Positions 11,937 through 22,800 of a DNA stretch of 64,000 nucleotides are shown here, piece after piece. The notes beneath the pieces were generated by a model. The model had not been told where the DNA came from. It worked only from the letters and a program-made list of their open reading frames with translations, and searched no databases. Position 1 is the first letter of the stretch. Each line of letters starts with the position of its first letter. The stretch is from NCBI GenBank assembly GCA_036873755.1, contig JAVTVY010020236.1:1-64000 (forward strand), read 5' to 3'. Both the position numbers and the translations under genes were made by a program. Source of the DNA: Hanleya hanleyi (Eukaryota > Mollusca > Polyplacophora > Lepidopleurida > Hanleyidae).

Positions 11937-12530
11937 CTAATCGTCGTCGGGCAGGCCTGGATATTTTTCGGGCAGCATGTCCTGAAAGAGTTGTTTGCGC
12001 ATCCTGATCGCATTTTCCAGGGCCTCAGTGGGTGGTAGCCCCATATCCTCTTCCAAGTGACGCTTGGGCTTCATGATGGACCTGTGCGTGGGGTCGCCTT
12101 TCATTTCAAGCGGTAGTAAGGTATACTGTTCATAGATCGCCATGGCTGTTTTCCTGATGCGCATTTGGGTGTACGCCTGTTGTAAGTTATCCTGCCCGGC
12201 GTCCTCGATCGCTGCAGCATGAGTATTGATAGCTGCCGTCACAATACGATCCCAGAAGGAAGGTTCTGCCTCACTTTCCTGGTATGTAGGCTGACCATCT
12301 GAGGTCAAGCTCTCCGTATCAGTATATAGACTCTCAGCAATCTCACTTTCCTGGGATGTAGGCTGACTATCTGAGGTCAAGCTCTCCTTATCAGTAGATA
12401 GACTCTCATCAATTTCTGTATCGGCTTCTTGTGCCTCGGAGTCTTCAATCCCATGTATATTTTTCTCGTGTCGCATCATATCGTAACGTCTGGTGAACGT
12501 GCGTTGGCACTCAGAGCAAGTATAAGCCAT
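11937..12530 (-). CDS. One-finger C2H2 protein, 197 aa (intact arm copy)
   Basis: The protein opens with a classical C2H2 finger at residues 5-26: CSEC, twelve residues, then HEKNIH (C-x2-C-x12-H-x4-H). A long acidic, Ser/Thr-rich segment follows (about residues 30-90) built from two ~24-residue repeats with SLTSDSQPT and SLTSDGQPT cores. The C-terminal ~100 residues are predicted mostly helical and end in an acidic DDD. A single finger with an acidic tail suggests a nuclear regulator or DNA-end-binding factor encoded by the element, which is inference. The start is the first ATG, 47 bp downstream of a TATA box. The inverted copy at 13285 is frameshifted, so this one is the intact copy. I do not recognise the family beyond the finger. 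Confidence 0.7.
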   Translation of the reverse strand: MAYTCSECQRTFTRRYDMMRHEKNIHGIEDSEAQEADTEIDESLSTDKESLTSDSQPTSQESEIAESLYTDTESLTSDGQPTYQESEAEPSFWDRIVTAAINTHAAAIEDAGQDNLQQAYTQMRIRKTAMAIYEQYTLLPLEMKGDPTHRSIMKPKRHLEEDMGLPPTEALENAIRMRKQLFQDMLPEKYPGLPDDD

Positions 12531-12574
12531 ACTGACGATTGAACGTCGACTGTGCGTGTTTTGGCAATACGCTT

Positions 12575-12584
12575 GCTTTTATAG
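12575..12584 (-). promoter_or_regulatory. TATA box of the left zinc-finger gene
   Basis: CTATAAAAGC on the minus strand lies 47 bp before the ATG at 12530. It mirrors the TATAAAAGG at the same distance from the right-arm ATG. Confidence 0.6.
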
Positions 12585-12803
12585 ACAGTAACGCCCGTCA
12601 ACGCTTAGCTTAACGCTTCAACGCCCTGGTGAACTAGCTCAGAAGCCCTGATTTTCATGGAATTGCCACCAATACATCGAAATGCAGTGACGCCCGTCAA
12701 CGCCCGTGGTTACGCCTTAACGCCCGTCTCAACGCCTGTCAACATCCGTCGTTACGCCTTAACGCCCGTCTCAATGCCTTAACGTCCGTCTCAGCGCCTT
12801 AAC

Positions 12804-13008
12804 GAGCGATAAAGGGGTTTTGGAGGCCGATTAACCTTTGAACTCTGAGTGCACTTTCGGTCACGTGACCGGAAGGGACCTTTGACCACGTGACCGGAAG
12901 TGACCTTCGACCCTGCGCTGCTCGGAAGTGACGTCATCGTACGCAGGCGCACAGACACACATACCTGGTGCACCCGCACCCTGGTGCACCCTATAGCCCG
13001 TATGGACG
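12804..13008. promoter_or_regulatory. Palindrome loop: candidate bidirectional promoter core
   Basis: This unique spacer sits between the two divergent zinc-finger genes. It holds GGTCACGTGACCGGAAG at about 12859 and CCACGTGACCGGAAGTGAC at about 12885, each an E-box CACGTG fused to an ETS-type CCGGAAG. It also holds a further CGGAAG and a full CRE palindrome TGACGTCA at 12929-12936. It is flanked on both sides by iterated CGTTAAGGCG/TAACGACGG words. Motif identities are established consensus sites; that they act here is inference. Confidence 0.45.
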
Positions 13009-13231
13009 GACGTTAAGGCGCTGAGACGGACGTTAAGGCATTGAGACGGGCGTTAAGGCGTAACGACGGATGTTGACGGGCGTTGAGACGGGCGTTAAGG
13101 CGTAACGACGGGCGTTGACGGGCGTCACTGCATTTCGATGTATTGGTGGCAATTCCATGAAAATCAGGGCTTCTGAGCTAGTTCACCAGGGCGTTGAAGC
13201 GTTAAGCTAAGCGTTGACGGGCGTTACTGTC

Positions 13232-13238
13232 TATAAAA
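13232..13238 (+). promoter_or_regulatory. TATA box of the right zinc-finger copy
   Basis: TATAAAA lies 47 bp upstream of the ATG at 13285, in mirror symmetry with the left arm. Confidence 0.6.
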
Positions 13239-13284
13239 GGAAGCGTATTGCCAAAACACGCACAGTCGACGTTCAATCGTCAAT

Positions 13285-13883
13285 ATGGCTTATACTTGCT
13301 CTGAGTGCCAACGCACGTTCACCAGACGTTACGATATGATGCGACACGAGAAAAATATACATGGGATTGAAGACTCCGAGGCACAAGAAGCCGATACAGA
13401 AATTGATGAGAGTCTATCTAGTGATAAGGAGAGCTTGACCTCAGATAGTCAGCCTACATTCCAGGAAAGTGAGATTGCTGAGAGTCTACATACTGATACG
13501 GAGAACTTGACCTCAGATAGTCAGCCTACCTACCAAGAAAGTGAGGCAGAACCTTCCTTCTGGGATCGTATTGTGACAGCAGCTATCAATACTCATGCTG
13601 CAGCGATCGAGGACGCCGGGCAGGATAACTTACAACAGGCGTACACCCAAATGCGCCCCTGCATCAGGAAAACAGCCATGGCGATCTACGAACAGTATAC
13701 CTTACTACCGCTTGAAATGAAAGGCGACCCCACGCACAGGTCCATCATGAAGACCAAGCGTCACTTGGAAGAGGATATGGGGCTACCACCCACTGAGGCC
13801 CTGGAAAATGCATCAGGATGCGCAAACAACTCTTTCAGGACATGCTGCCCGAACAATATCCAGGCCTGCCCGACGACGATTAG
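13285..13883 (+). pseudogene. Frameshifted arm copy of the one-finger C2H2 gene
   Basis: It is the inverted counterpart of 11937-12530, with the same finger (CSEC...HEKNIH) and acidic repeats. It differs by a 6-bp in-frame insertion near 13652 and by a one-base deletion near 13809: AATGCATCAGG against AATGCGATCAGG in the intact copy. The frameshift replaces the last ~28 residues and the frame runs on to 13932. It may still be translated as a 215-residue variant with the finger and acidic region intact. I call it a pseudogene because the conserved C-terminus is lost. Confidence 0.65.
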
Positions 13884-14309
13884 GTCACACCGAGCAAAGA
13901 TGCAAGTTTCTGAAACGGCGACTTTTGATTAGACAAGAGCAGCCGAGAATATATCTAACGCAGTAACGGGCAAGAACGAATATGACTGATACATCGCCAA
14001 ATGGCGGCCTCTGATTGGACAAGAGTCTTCTTGAATTGTAAACATACCCAACGCGGCTCCCCCAGCGTGCGTATGATGTACTGGAGGGGAGAAACCATAT
14101 GAAAAAAACATGTTGTTGTTGTTGTTCTCTCATCTCTCATCCTTGATGTTGTTGTTTTTCTCATGGCGCCAAGGCGTTATGCTAGGGCGTTAAGGCGTAA
14201 CGACGGAAGCTCGGAGCTCGGGGATATAGTAGTCGGGAGCTCGGAGCTCGGGAATGAGGCAGGCGGCAGCTCGGAGCTCCGGGCCCCAAAACTGTTGCTT
14301 TCTCTACTA

Positions 14310-15360
14310 CTCCTAATCCCCACCCTACCTCTCTCAGCAGGCCCCGATAAGCCAGGGACCGATATTAGCCCTTTGGGACAAGGTTGATAGGAGTTTTCCC
14401 CTATTGTTGGGGTAAAGTCCGTGTTTCTCTTTTGATATTTTCGGGACAAATCCTAAATTTACATACACCCACTCCCCCACCCTACCTCTCTCAGCAGGGA
14501 CCGATATTAGCCCTTTTGGACAAGGTTGATAGGAGTTTTCCCCTATTGTAGGGGTAAAGTCCGTGTTCCGCTTTTTATATTTTCGGGACAAAACCTCAAT
14601 TTACATGCACCCACTTCCCATCCTACCTCTGTCGGCAGGCTCCGATAAACCCCACTAGACGTGGTTGATAGGAGTTTTCCCCTATTTTAGGGATAAAGTC
14701 CGTGTTCCGCTTTTATATATGTTCGGGACAAATCCTCAATTTACATGCACCCACTCCCCCATCCTACCTCTCTCAGCAGGCCCCGATAAGCCATGGACCG
14801 ATATTAACCCTTTTGGATAAGGTTGATAGTTTTCCCCTATTGTAGGGGTAAAGTCCGTATTCCGCTTTTCATATTTTCGGGACAAATCCTAAATTTACAT
14901 ACAAGCACTCCCCCACCCTACCTCTCTCGTCAGGCCCCGATAAGACAGGGACCGATATTAGCCCTTTGAGATAGGGCTGATAGGAGTTTTCCCTTATTGT
15001 AGGGGTAAAGTCCGTGCACTGCTTTTTATATTTTCGGGGACAAATCCTCAATTTACATGCACCCCACCCTACCTCTCTCAGCAGGCCCCGATAAGCCAGG
15101 ACCGATATTCGCCCTTTGGGATAAGGTTGATAGGGGTTTTCCTCTATTGTAGGGGTAAAGTCCGTGTTCCGCTTTTTATATTTTCGGGACAAATCCTAAA
15201 TTTACATACACCCACTCCAGGCAGAACCCGATAAGCCCGGGAACCGATATTAGCCCTTTGGGATAGGGTTGATAGGGGGTTTTCGTCTATTGTAGGGGTA
15301 AAGTCCGTGTTCCGCTTTTTATATTTTCGAGACAAATCCTCATTTTATATACACCCACCC
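14310..15360 (+). repeat. Seven tandem ~150-bp units, right arm
   Basis: This is the inverted counterpart of the left-arm array, collinear with it unit for unit. Landmarks of the GACAAATCCT type lie near 14447, 14586, 14727, 14883, 15043, 15190 and 15330. The frames seen here on the minus strand (for example 14869-15192) are repeat artefacts. Confidence 0.9.
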
Positions 15361-15815
15361 ATGACTTGCAAAATCCTTCCGTAGGGACCCCAAGTCCCCG
15401 ACTCAAACGAATGGACGACATACAAGTCCGTATATGCATTCCTAATCACGTGACCGCCGCATGATGGAAAAAAACCAGATACAAGTTAGTACATGCATTT
15501 CATATGGTCCTGGAGGAGCGCTTCACTTTGACACCTCACTCGACCCAATCGGTCCATGCAGCGTATTTGACGTCTGGGGATTACTTTCTGTCCGCGGAGG
15601 CAGACCGCATCACCGCCAGACCACATCACTGCGGAGGACTTAACATGCACTTATCCATCACGTGACCGCCACATGACCTCCACATGAGACGGCGTCCTTT
15701 TTGAGACGGCGCACTCTTTTGCCGGTTTTCGCCGGTACTATAATGCACTTGACCTCGACGCCAGATTCTTACGCCTGGTCAATAATAGTGAATATCCTCG
15801 CTGTATACTACTTAC

Positions 15816-17689
15816 TATGGTGTTCTATTTGGGCCAAGTTTGCGTCGCGTGGCGACTTTTGGAAACTCGCCACCCGCCACGCGCCGTGGACACTCCGGCG
15901 CGCGGCGACTGGCGACTTTCTGCTATCTCTTAACCTGCAAAAACTCGCCAGTCGCCACGCGCCGTAAAACACGGCGAGTTTCGCTCTATCTCTTAACCTG
16001 CAAAAACTCGCCGCGCGCCACTCGCCGGACGAACCACGGCGCGCGGCGACTGGCGACTTTTGATTTTAGAGAAACTCGCCACTCGCCACGCGCCGTGGAC
16101 CTCTCCGGCGCGCGGCGACTGGCGACTTTCTGCTATCTCTTAACCTGCAAAAACTCGCCACTCGCCACCCGCCGTAAAACACGGCGAGTTTCGCTCTATC
16201 TCTTAACCTGGAAAAACTCGCCACGCGCCACTCGCCGGATGAACCACGGCGCGCGGCGACTGGCGACTTTTGACTTCTGGAATTCTCAGGACTTTTTCTC
16301 AAGTGCGCATGTCTGGGGAGCATCAATTATCGGAATATTTTGTTCGAAACATGCTGTCATTTAATTTAATTTTAAATCTCTTCCTCGTGCATAAATATAC
16401 ATAATTTCTAATGAATGAACTCTCCAGCTACATCTGATGCTATGTGACTAATTTTGAAGATGTAAGCTATCCGTAATAATTAATATAGTTGTTTTTTGAG
16501 ACAAGTTTCTTTTTAATGCAATACGCATATAGGGCAATCTAATTTTGTCAAATGTGCAATTATTTCTTTATTAAAATACTCGTTATCCGTTTCTGTGCAG
16601 AACTTGCATACTCTCGTTATTATCTGCTGGTATATTTTAAAAAGTTGACACCAAGACAACATTTTCAATCGTTTTTTTAATCTTTTTTTTTATATAAGTG
16701 CCTATATATATTTATAAAACAGCATATCGTTTTCAATTCAGAATGAATCGCTTTGAAATTGTTCTTTATTTAAGATACAATAAAGCACTCGACGCGGAAA
16801 TTTTGTTTTACAAGATAAAAGCGTCAACTAATATACAGTATGAAATGTTAAGAAAGCGAATAGAGCGTCATCGTCATGTTGATTAAAAAAGTAAGAAAAA
16901 ATGCTAACATTTTCTATGGATGATTGAATTTCTCTCTTCGTAAGTTTTATGTGAAAAACGAGCGATATCTTTGTATAAGAGATCCCTTATTGCTGTTTTA
17001 ATCCATAGAGCGGCTCTTTGTTGGGTTGATATTTCCTGTATCACAAACCCTACAAACTATCAAGACCCTATTTTTAAAGATGAAAAGACGTATTTCTTTC
17101 AACAGTTTCCATATTTTTTGTACTTCCTCAACTTCGATGAGATCGCGACTGTGATTTATGATATTGCAACTGCATAATTGATGCTCCTCGGCCATGCGCA
17201 CTTGAGAAAAAGTACTGAGAATTCCAGAAGTCAAAAGTCGCCAGTCGCCGCGCGCCGTGGTTTGTCCGGCGAGTGGCGCGCGGCGAGTTTTTCCAGGTTA
17301 AGAGATAGAGCGAAACTCGCCGTGTTTTACGGCGCGTGGCGACTGGCGAGTTTTTGCAGGTTAAGAGATAGCAGAAAGTCGCCAGTCGCCGCGCGCCGGA
17401 GATGTCCACGGCGCGTGGCGAGTGGCGAGTTTCACTACAGTCAAAAGTCGCCAGTCGCCGCGCGCCGTGGTTCATCCGGCGAGTGGCGCGCGGCGAGTTT
17501 TTGCAGGTTAAGAGATAGAGCGAAACTCGCCGTGTTTTACGGCGGGTGGCGACTGGCGAGTTTTTGTAGGTTAAGAGATAGCAGAAAGTCGCCAGTCGCC
17601 GCGAGCCGGAGAGGTCCACGGCGCGTGGCGAGTGGCGAGTTTCTAAAAGTCGCCACGCGACGCAAACTTGGCCCAAATAGAACACCATA
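15816..17689. mobile_element. Foldback element with GC-rich tandem-repeat arms and 6-bp target duplication
   Basis: The inverted arms of about 515 bp start TATGGTGTTCTATTTGGG and end with its complement. They are made of reiterated CTCGCC/ACGCGCC/GGCGACT words and enclose 845 bp of AT-rich DNA (about 16331-17174) without a credible ORF. The element is flanked by ACTTAC at 15810-15815 and 17690-17695, a direct 6-bp target duplication. Long arginine-rich frames across the arms (such as 15840-16364, 17128-17688 and 17178-17690) are open on both strands, which marks them as repeat artefacts. It is a non-autonomous foldback; its parent transposase is not identified. Confidence 0.85.
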
Positions 17690-17695
17690 ACTTAC

Positions 17696-18690
17696 ACTAT
17701 TACCTGTAATATGTTATTGGTCCCATACATTAGTTGCATCATTGACACACTATTACATGTAATATGTTGCTGGTCCCATACACTAATTGTATCATTGCCG
17801 TACTATTACCTGTAATATGTTTACTGGCCCATGCATTAGTTGTATCAATGACACACTATTACATATAATATGTTATTGGTCCCATAAATCAGTTATATCA
17901 TTGACACACTATTACATGTAATATGTTGCTGGTCCCATACACTAATTGTATCATTGACGCACTATTACCTGTAATATGTTTACTGGCCCATACATTAGTT
18001 GTATCAATGACACACTATTACATATAATATGTTATTGGTCCCATAAATGAGTTATATCATTGATACACTATTACCTGTAATATGCTACTGGCCCCGAAAG
18101 TTGTTTTCCTCATTGGCACATTATTACCCGTAATATGTTACTGGTCCCATATATTAGTTGTATCATTGACGCACTATTACATATAATATGTTATTGGTCC
18201 TATAAATCAGTTATATCATTGATACACTATTACCTGTAATATGCTACTGGTCCCAAAAGTTATTTACCTCAATGACACACTATTATCTGTAATATGTTAC
18301 TGGTCTCATACATTTGTTGTATCGTTGACACAATACTACCTGTAATATATTGCTGTTACCATAATTTAGTTGCATCATTGGCACAATAGTACCTGTAACA
18401 GGCTACTGGTCCCAAAAGTTATTTTCGTCATTGACACACTATTACCTGTAATATGTTACTGGTCCCAAAGTTATTTTCGTCATTGACACACTATTACCTG
18501 TAATATGCTACTGGTCCCAAAAGTTATTTTCGTCATTGACACACTATTACCTGTAATATGTTACCGGTCTCATACACTTGTTGTATCGTTGATACACTAT
18601 TACCTGTAATATATTGCTGTTACCATAATTTAGTTGCATCATTGGCACAATAGTACCTGTAATATGCTACTGGTTCCATAAATTAGTTGT
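17696..18690. repeat. 53-bp satellite, about 18-19 copies
   Basis: The unit is built on ACTATTACCTGTAATATG, then a TACTGGTCCCATACA block, then a TTAGTTGTATCATTGAC block, with a 53-bp period from 17696. Copies are visibly diverged (for example CCCAAAAGTTATTTTCGTCA variants), unlike the near-identical 52-bp array at 8826. It begins directly at the target-site copy of the neighbouring foldback. Confidence 0.9.
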
Positions 18691-18714
18691 ATAATTCAAA
18701 CGTTATTGTTATCC

Positions 18715-19451
18715 TTAATTTAATTAAGGTATAATAAATGTCCATTTGTGGATACATAGGTTTTGTGTTCCATGCCCTGTCCGTTTGTCGTGTTCTATTT
18801 CACCGTCTGTGATTCTCGGTCCAAGAAAAAAAGAGTTTCCTTCTATGAAGTGATGGCTATATATTTAGCCATAATGGATACTTTGAATGTTTCTAACCAA
18901 TCAAATGCGGAGAATAGCTACTTGAGATGTGTACGGAATTATATAGAATAACTAACATATAACTTACTATAAAAATCAATATCTCCTGATAGCACTTGAA
19001 AATAAGCTACAAAAGGAATACATACATTGTCTCGTCACTAAATTAAACATACTCTAAATAAGTGGACACACTGCCTTTTCCATTGCTTTATCACTCAATT
19101 AAGACTACCATAAGGAGAGTGAACATCAGGGATCTTCAATCAATATCCCATATCATATATACTGGAGACAAATGTCCAAAATACAACCGTAGATATGTAA
19201 GAGCTCACAGCTACAATTGTTGTATTGCATTATCATCCAATTCCGCAGTTCATGCCAGTATATTTCTTTTCATTCGCATTGTTTGCAATGACTCTATTAC
19301 ATCTGTCTTATAGCACCAGATCTTACTAGACCGACTTTGGGATTATACAGGATGCTATCATATAACACTAAGTTATACCTATTATAGTGATATAGCCACT
19401 CTAGGTGGGTGTTTGAGAGACGGCATGGGGAGGTGGTGAGTTCGTATTGTG
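18715..19451. other. ChAT 3' flank
   Basis: This is the region directly downstream of the ChAT stop codon, probably its 3' untranslated region. I found no canonical AATAAA on the minus strand. An ATTAAA variant lies in the palindrome at about 18718-18730. No other gene is seen. Confidence 0.4.
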
Positions 19452-19865
19452 TTATCCATTCATGCTCCCGGGTTCCGTTTCCGAAGCTCGTCTTTCTTTC
19501 TGCCTGACAAGTTTTGTCCTTTTGGGGCTCTCGGGTCTCAAATCGCCATTACTGCGCATGCTCGGAATGCCGTTAACCGTTCCTGTAGATTGGGTGTCTT
19601 TCAGGTCACCGTTTGCTGCACCATTAACCGGCCGTTTTGCATAGGTATCGTTAGCTGTGGGACCGGTTTTCATACACAATTCATACATCTGTAGGAAACT
19701 ACTTTCCAGTGTACAGCAGAAAAACTCAGACCCAGTTTCTGCCGAACTTCGAAAAGACGAGACACACACGAGTATATTATTGGGGTGAGGGTTATAGCAG
19801 ACTCCATAACCATCCGGTACAACAGGTCCATAACACATGAAGGCATCGTCCATTGTTGTTGGAAC
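19452..19865 (-). CDS. ChAT: ChAT terminal coding exon 13
   Basis: Encodes the last 137 residues. The first ~64 are conserved core (CYGPVVPDGYGVCYNP, then an SSFRSSAETG block). The last 73 form a hydrophilic, Gly/Asn-rich tail with repeated NGDL and VNG words, a basic cluster PKRTKLVRQKERR and RRAS, a protein kinase A-type consensus. The exon ends in TAA at 19452-19454. Acceptor TTTGTAG|GTTCC. Confidence 0.93.
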   Translation of the reverse strand, partial: VPTTMDDAFMCYGPVVPDGYGVCYNPHPNNILVCVSSFRSSAETGSEFFCCTLESSFLQMYELCMKTGPTANDTYAKRPVNGAANGDLKDTQSTGTVNGIPSMRSNGDLRPESPKRTKLVRQKERRASETEPGSMNG

Positions 19866-22800
19866 CTACAAATTTCGAATATCAACAGTAAATCAAACAT
19901 ATTTCTTCTCAATATCCAAAAGCCTAGATACATATAAAATAGAAGCAAGGTTTAAATAATAAATACTAATGCGTTTCAGTAATATTGACTCTTCTTCGGT
20001 GCAAATTTGATATAAAGTAACACGTTTGTTGAGAACATTAAGCATATTGCCAAGATAATGACAGATTATCGCATCTTTACTCTGAGTAACATCAGTCGAT
20101 GGCGTCACAAATCCTCCTCCATCCCAGCAATTGTAGGCGGATGTAGTGCTCCTGTCATTTAATCAATGTTGAGCTGACAGGTGTACCGTCAATGAGGATA
20201 TAATGAGAACTGTCTAGTGCAATCTTTTTTATGCACTTGATATCGATATATGGCCAGTCCAAATGATACCAAACATCGTGGGATATCAAAAAGACAAAAG
20301 AAATCTTAAGACTCTACTTTGTCCTCAGGTCAGGTATTTTGAGTATTTGCACTCGTCAACTTAAGTCTTTCATGGCGGTTCGGTGATAATATAGTTCATC
20401 ATTTTTCATCAGATGACTTGATAGGGCTATTACATCAGCGCTCAGAGATATTTGTATCTAATACCGCTGAAAACGATGCTAGGGGCCGTGTTTGTGGTTA
20501 TATCATTCAAGAAGTCCACATGAACATCTACAATAAAAGCATGGCTGGGATACGAATCATCACTTTTTGTTCTTGTGATATGTTTTTTAGAAATATGCAG
20601 TCAGTAAGTTTGTATGTGGGTCATATGACTTCGTGTCAGTACTCCGGCATCGTTTCTACCACCATTTAAATGTGGCGTTTAATTGTTGTCTATATATGCA
20701 TGGTGACATTCTGCTAGTGGACATTTCGTCCCCGGGGCTTGCCGTCTGTGCAAATAATTATGACTGTAGTTTTGTGACTTGTACACATGTTGGAGAATGA
20801 GGCGCTTGTTCGGCGTCGAGCCTCACAGGTATTTGTTCTAAATAAGAACTTGCGTTCTATAAATACTCCCTCGTTTGGGTCTTTTTTTTCTATCTGGGGG
20901 GTCACATATTGTATCGTTTTCTATCTGGGGGGTCACATATTGTATCGTTTTCTATCAGATGACTTGATAGGGTTATTACATCATTACTATGAGTTATTTT
21001 TATCTAATATCGCTCAAGCCGATGCTAGGGACCGTGTGGTCATGTCATTCAAGATGTCCACATAAACAGCTACAACAAAAGCTTGGCCACTAAATCCACT
21101 CAACTGTACACTAATTTGCAAATATAGACTGGGAAGAACAGATAGGTATAACAAAATTGCAATCACATTCCACGAGATGATTCTGAACATGAACTGAACT
21201 TGAACCGAACTGCACTGACAAAGCTCTTGGCCAGTAGGCAAGTGATACTATAGGAGTCGAACTGAATTGACTGGTTAAACGCAACATTTAAAGGGTGATT
21301 GAAAACGATGCCGGCATACTGAGAAGAAGTCATATGACCCCACAGACCAGTATTCTGGGAGCAAATCTAAAACACCACACGAGCCAAAAATGATCCCTGT
21401 GATGATTTGTATCTCAGCTACGCTTTGATTGTAGACGTTCATGTGGACATCTTAAATGTGCACACACGGCCCCTAGCACCGAATTGAGCGGTATTGGATA
21501 CAAATATCTAAGCAACGAGGTAGTAGCCCTATTAAGTCATCTGATATGGCAAGCGATAAAATATGTGACCGTTAGATAGAAGAAACAGCCCAAACGGAGA
21601 AAATATCAGCAGAATGCAAGTTCTTATTCAGAACAAAGGTCTGTGAGGTTCAACACCGACCAAGCGCTTCATTCTCCACCATGTCAACCACAGTCACAAA
21701 CTACAATTACAATGATTTGTACAGAGGGCGAGCCTCGAAAACGAAACGTCCTGGTGTACGAGGTGATCTTACTCATTCGCACGTGTCCGTTTATATACCG
21801 TTAGATATGTATGCACTCGGACACCATTTATGCCTATATTACGCGTACAGAGCTTCAGCCCACCAGAACTACCGGTCATGAACTCGCCAGACAAAATTTC
21901 CTGGTGACAGCTATACAGAAACTGACAATTTAATTCGGCGTGCGAGAAATAACCATCGAGCGCACTGGAGAGAAAAGGGAAATCGGATGTTATCCAATGA
22001 CTCCTCGAATTTGCTTTGATCGTTTCCTTGTAATATATTCACTACATAAGTCCCCCGTGGTGTATTCACATATCGCATATGGTACACACCACAACTGACC
22101 TTTTTCCTGATTAGGTCGATAGAGGTGGAGATCAACCCTCATGCTTGGATGATCATTGGATAAAACAGTTCCAAGATAGACACTCGACAATGTGTGGCAA
22201 ATATTGGCACGATATTGCACTTTCAGGAGTTCGCCCCCTCGAGAACAATATCTTGCCAATATATGAAATACGTTGCATCGTGTCATCATGTAACTATTAC
22301 TTCAGGAACAGGCGGATAAGCTCACCGTACTTGTATACCGGTGCAAACAGGCCCAGGAATATCTCTGTCGATATTTTATTTGACTTGATTAGCACAAAAA
22401 AATATTACTATATTGTATGGACTAGATTTACCGCCAGTGGACAAGTGATACTAGGCGTCAAACTGACAAATATAGAAGCCTGGTGTAGGAGGTAATATCT
22501 TACGAGGCATTGGTGAACACCTTCTAAGCCGAGACTTACCTGTAGGATAGACAGGTGACACTAGAGCAAAACTGTCTAATGTCATAGTCTGGTGTACGAG
22601 GTAATCTTACTGGACATTGGTGAACATATTCTTGAACGAGACTAACCTGTCGGGTATAAAGGTGACACTAGGGGGTCAAACTGTCTAATGTCAAAGTCCA
22701 GTGCACGAGGTAATCTTACTGGGCATTCGTGAACACATTATGAGAACGAGGCTGGCCTGGCTAGTGAACAAGTAATACTAGGGGTCAAACTGTCTATAAA

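Larger units (their letters stand above)
9934..15812. mobile_element. Palindromic foldback element with divergent C2H2 genes
   Basis: Two arms of about 2.8-2.9 kb (9934-12803 and 13009-15812) are reverse complements around a ~205-bp loop. From outside in, each arm has: a terminal AGTAGTATACAGC; a CACGTGA-rich block; seven tandem ~141-158-bp units; a GAGCTCGGAGCTCGG block; a one-finger zinc-finger ORF; a TATA box; and a CGTTAAGGCGTAACGACGG-type iterated block next to the loop. The arms differ by point changes and indels, so the structure is real and has aged. No transposase, integrase or polymerase is visible, so it would have to be mobilised in trans, or be a domesticated or foldback remnant. 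The superfamily is unknown to me. A second element inserted three bases beyond its right end hides any target duplication. Confidence 0.8.

Noticed and set aside
15840..17690. Long Arg/Ala-rich frames (up to 186 codons) in the GC-rich foldback arms
   Set aside because: They are open on both strands, repeat with the DNA period and mirror each other across the inverted repeat. This is a repeat artefact.
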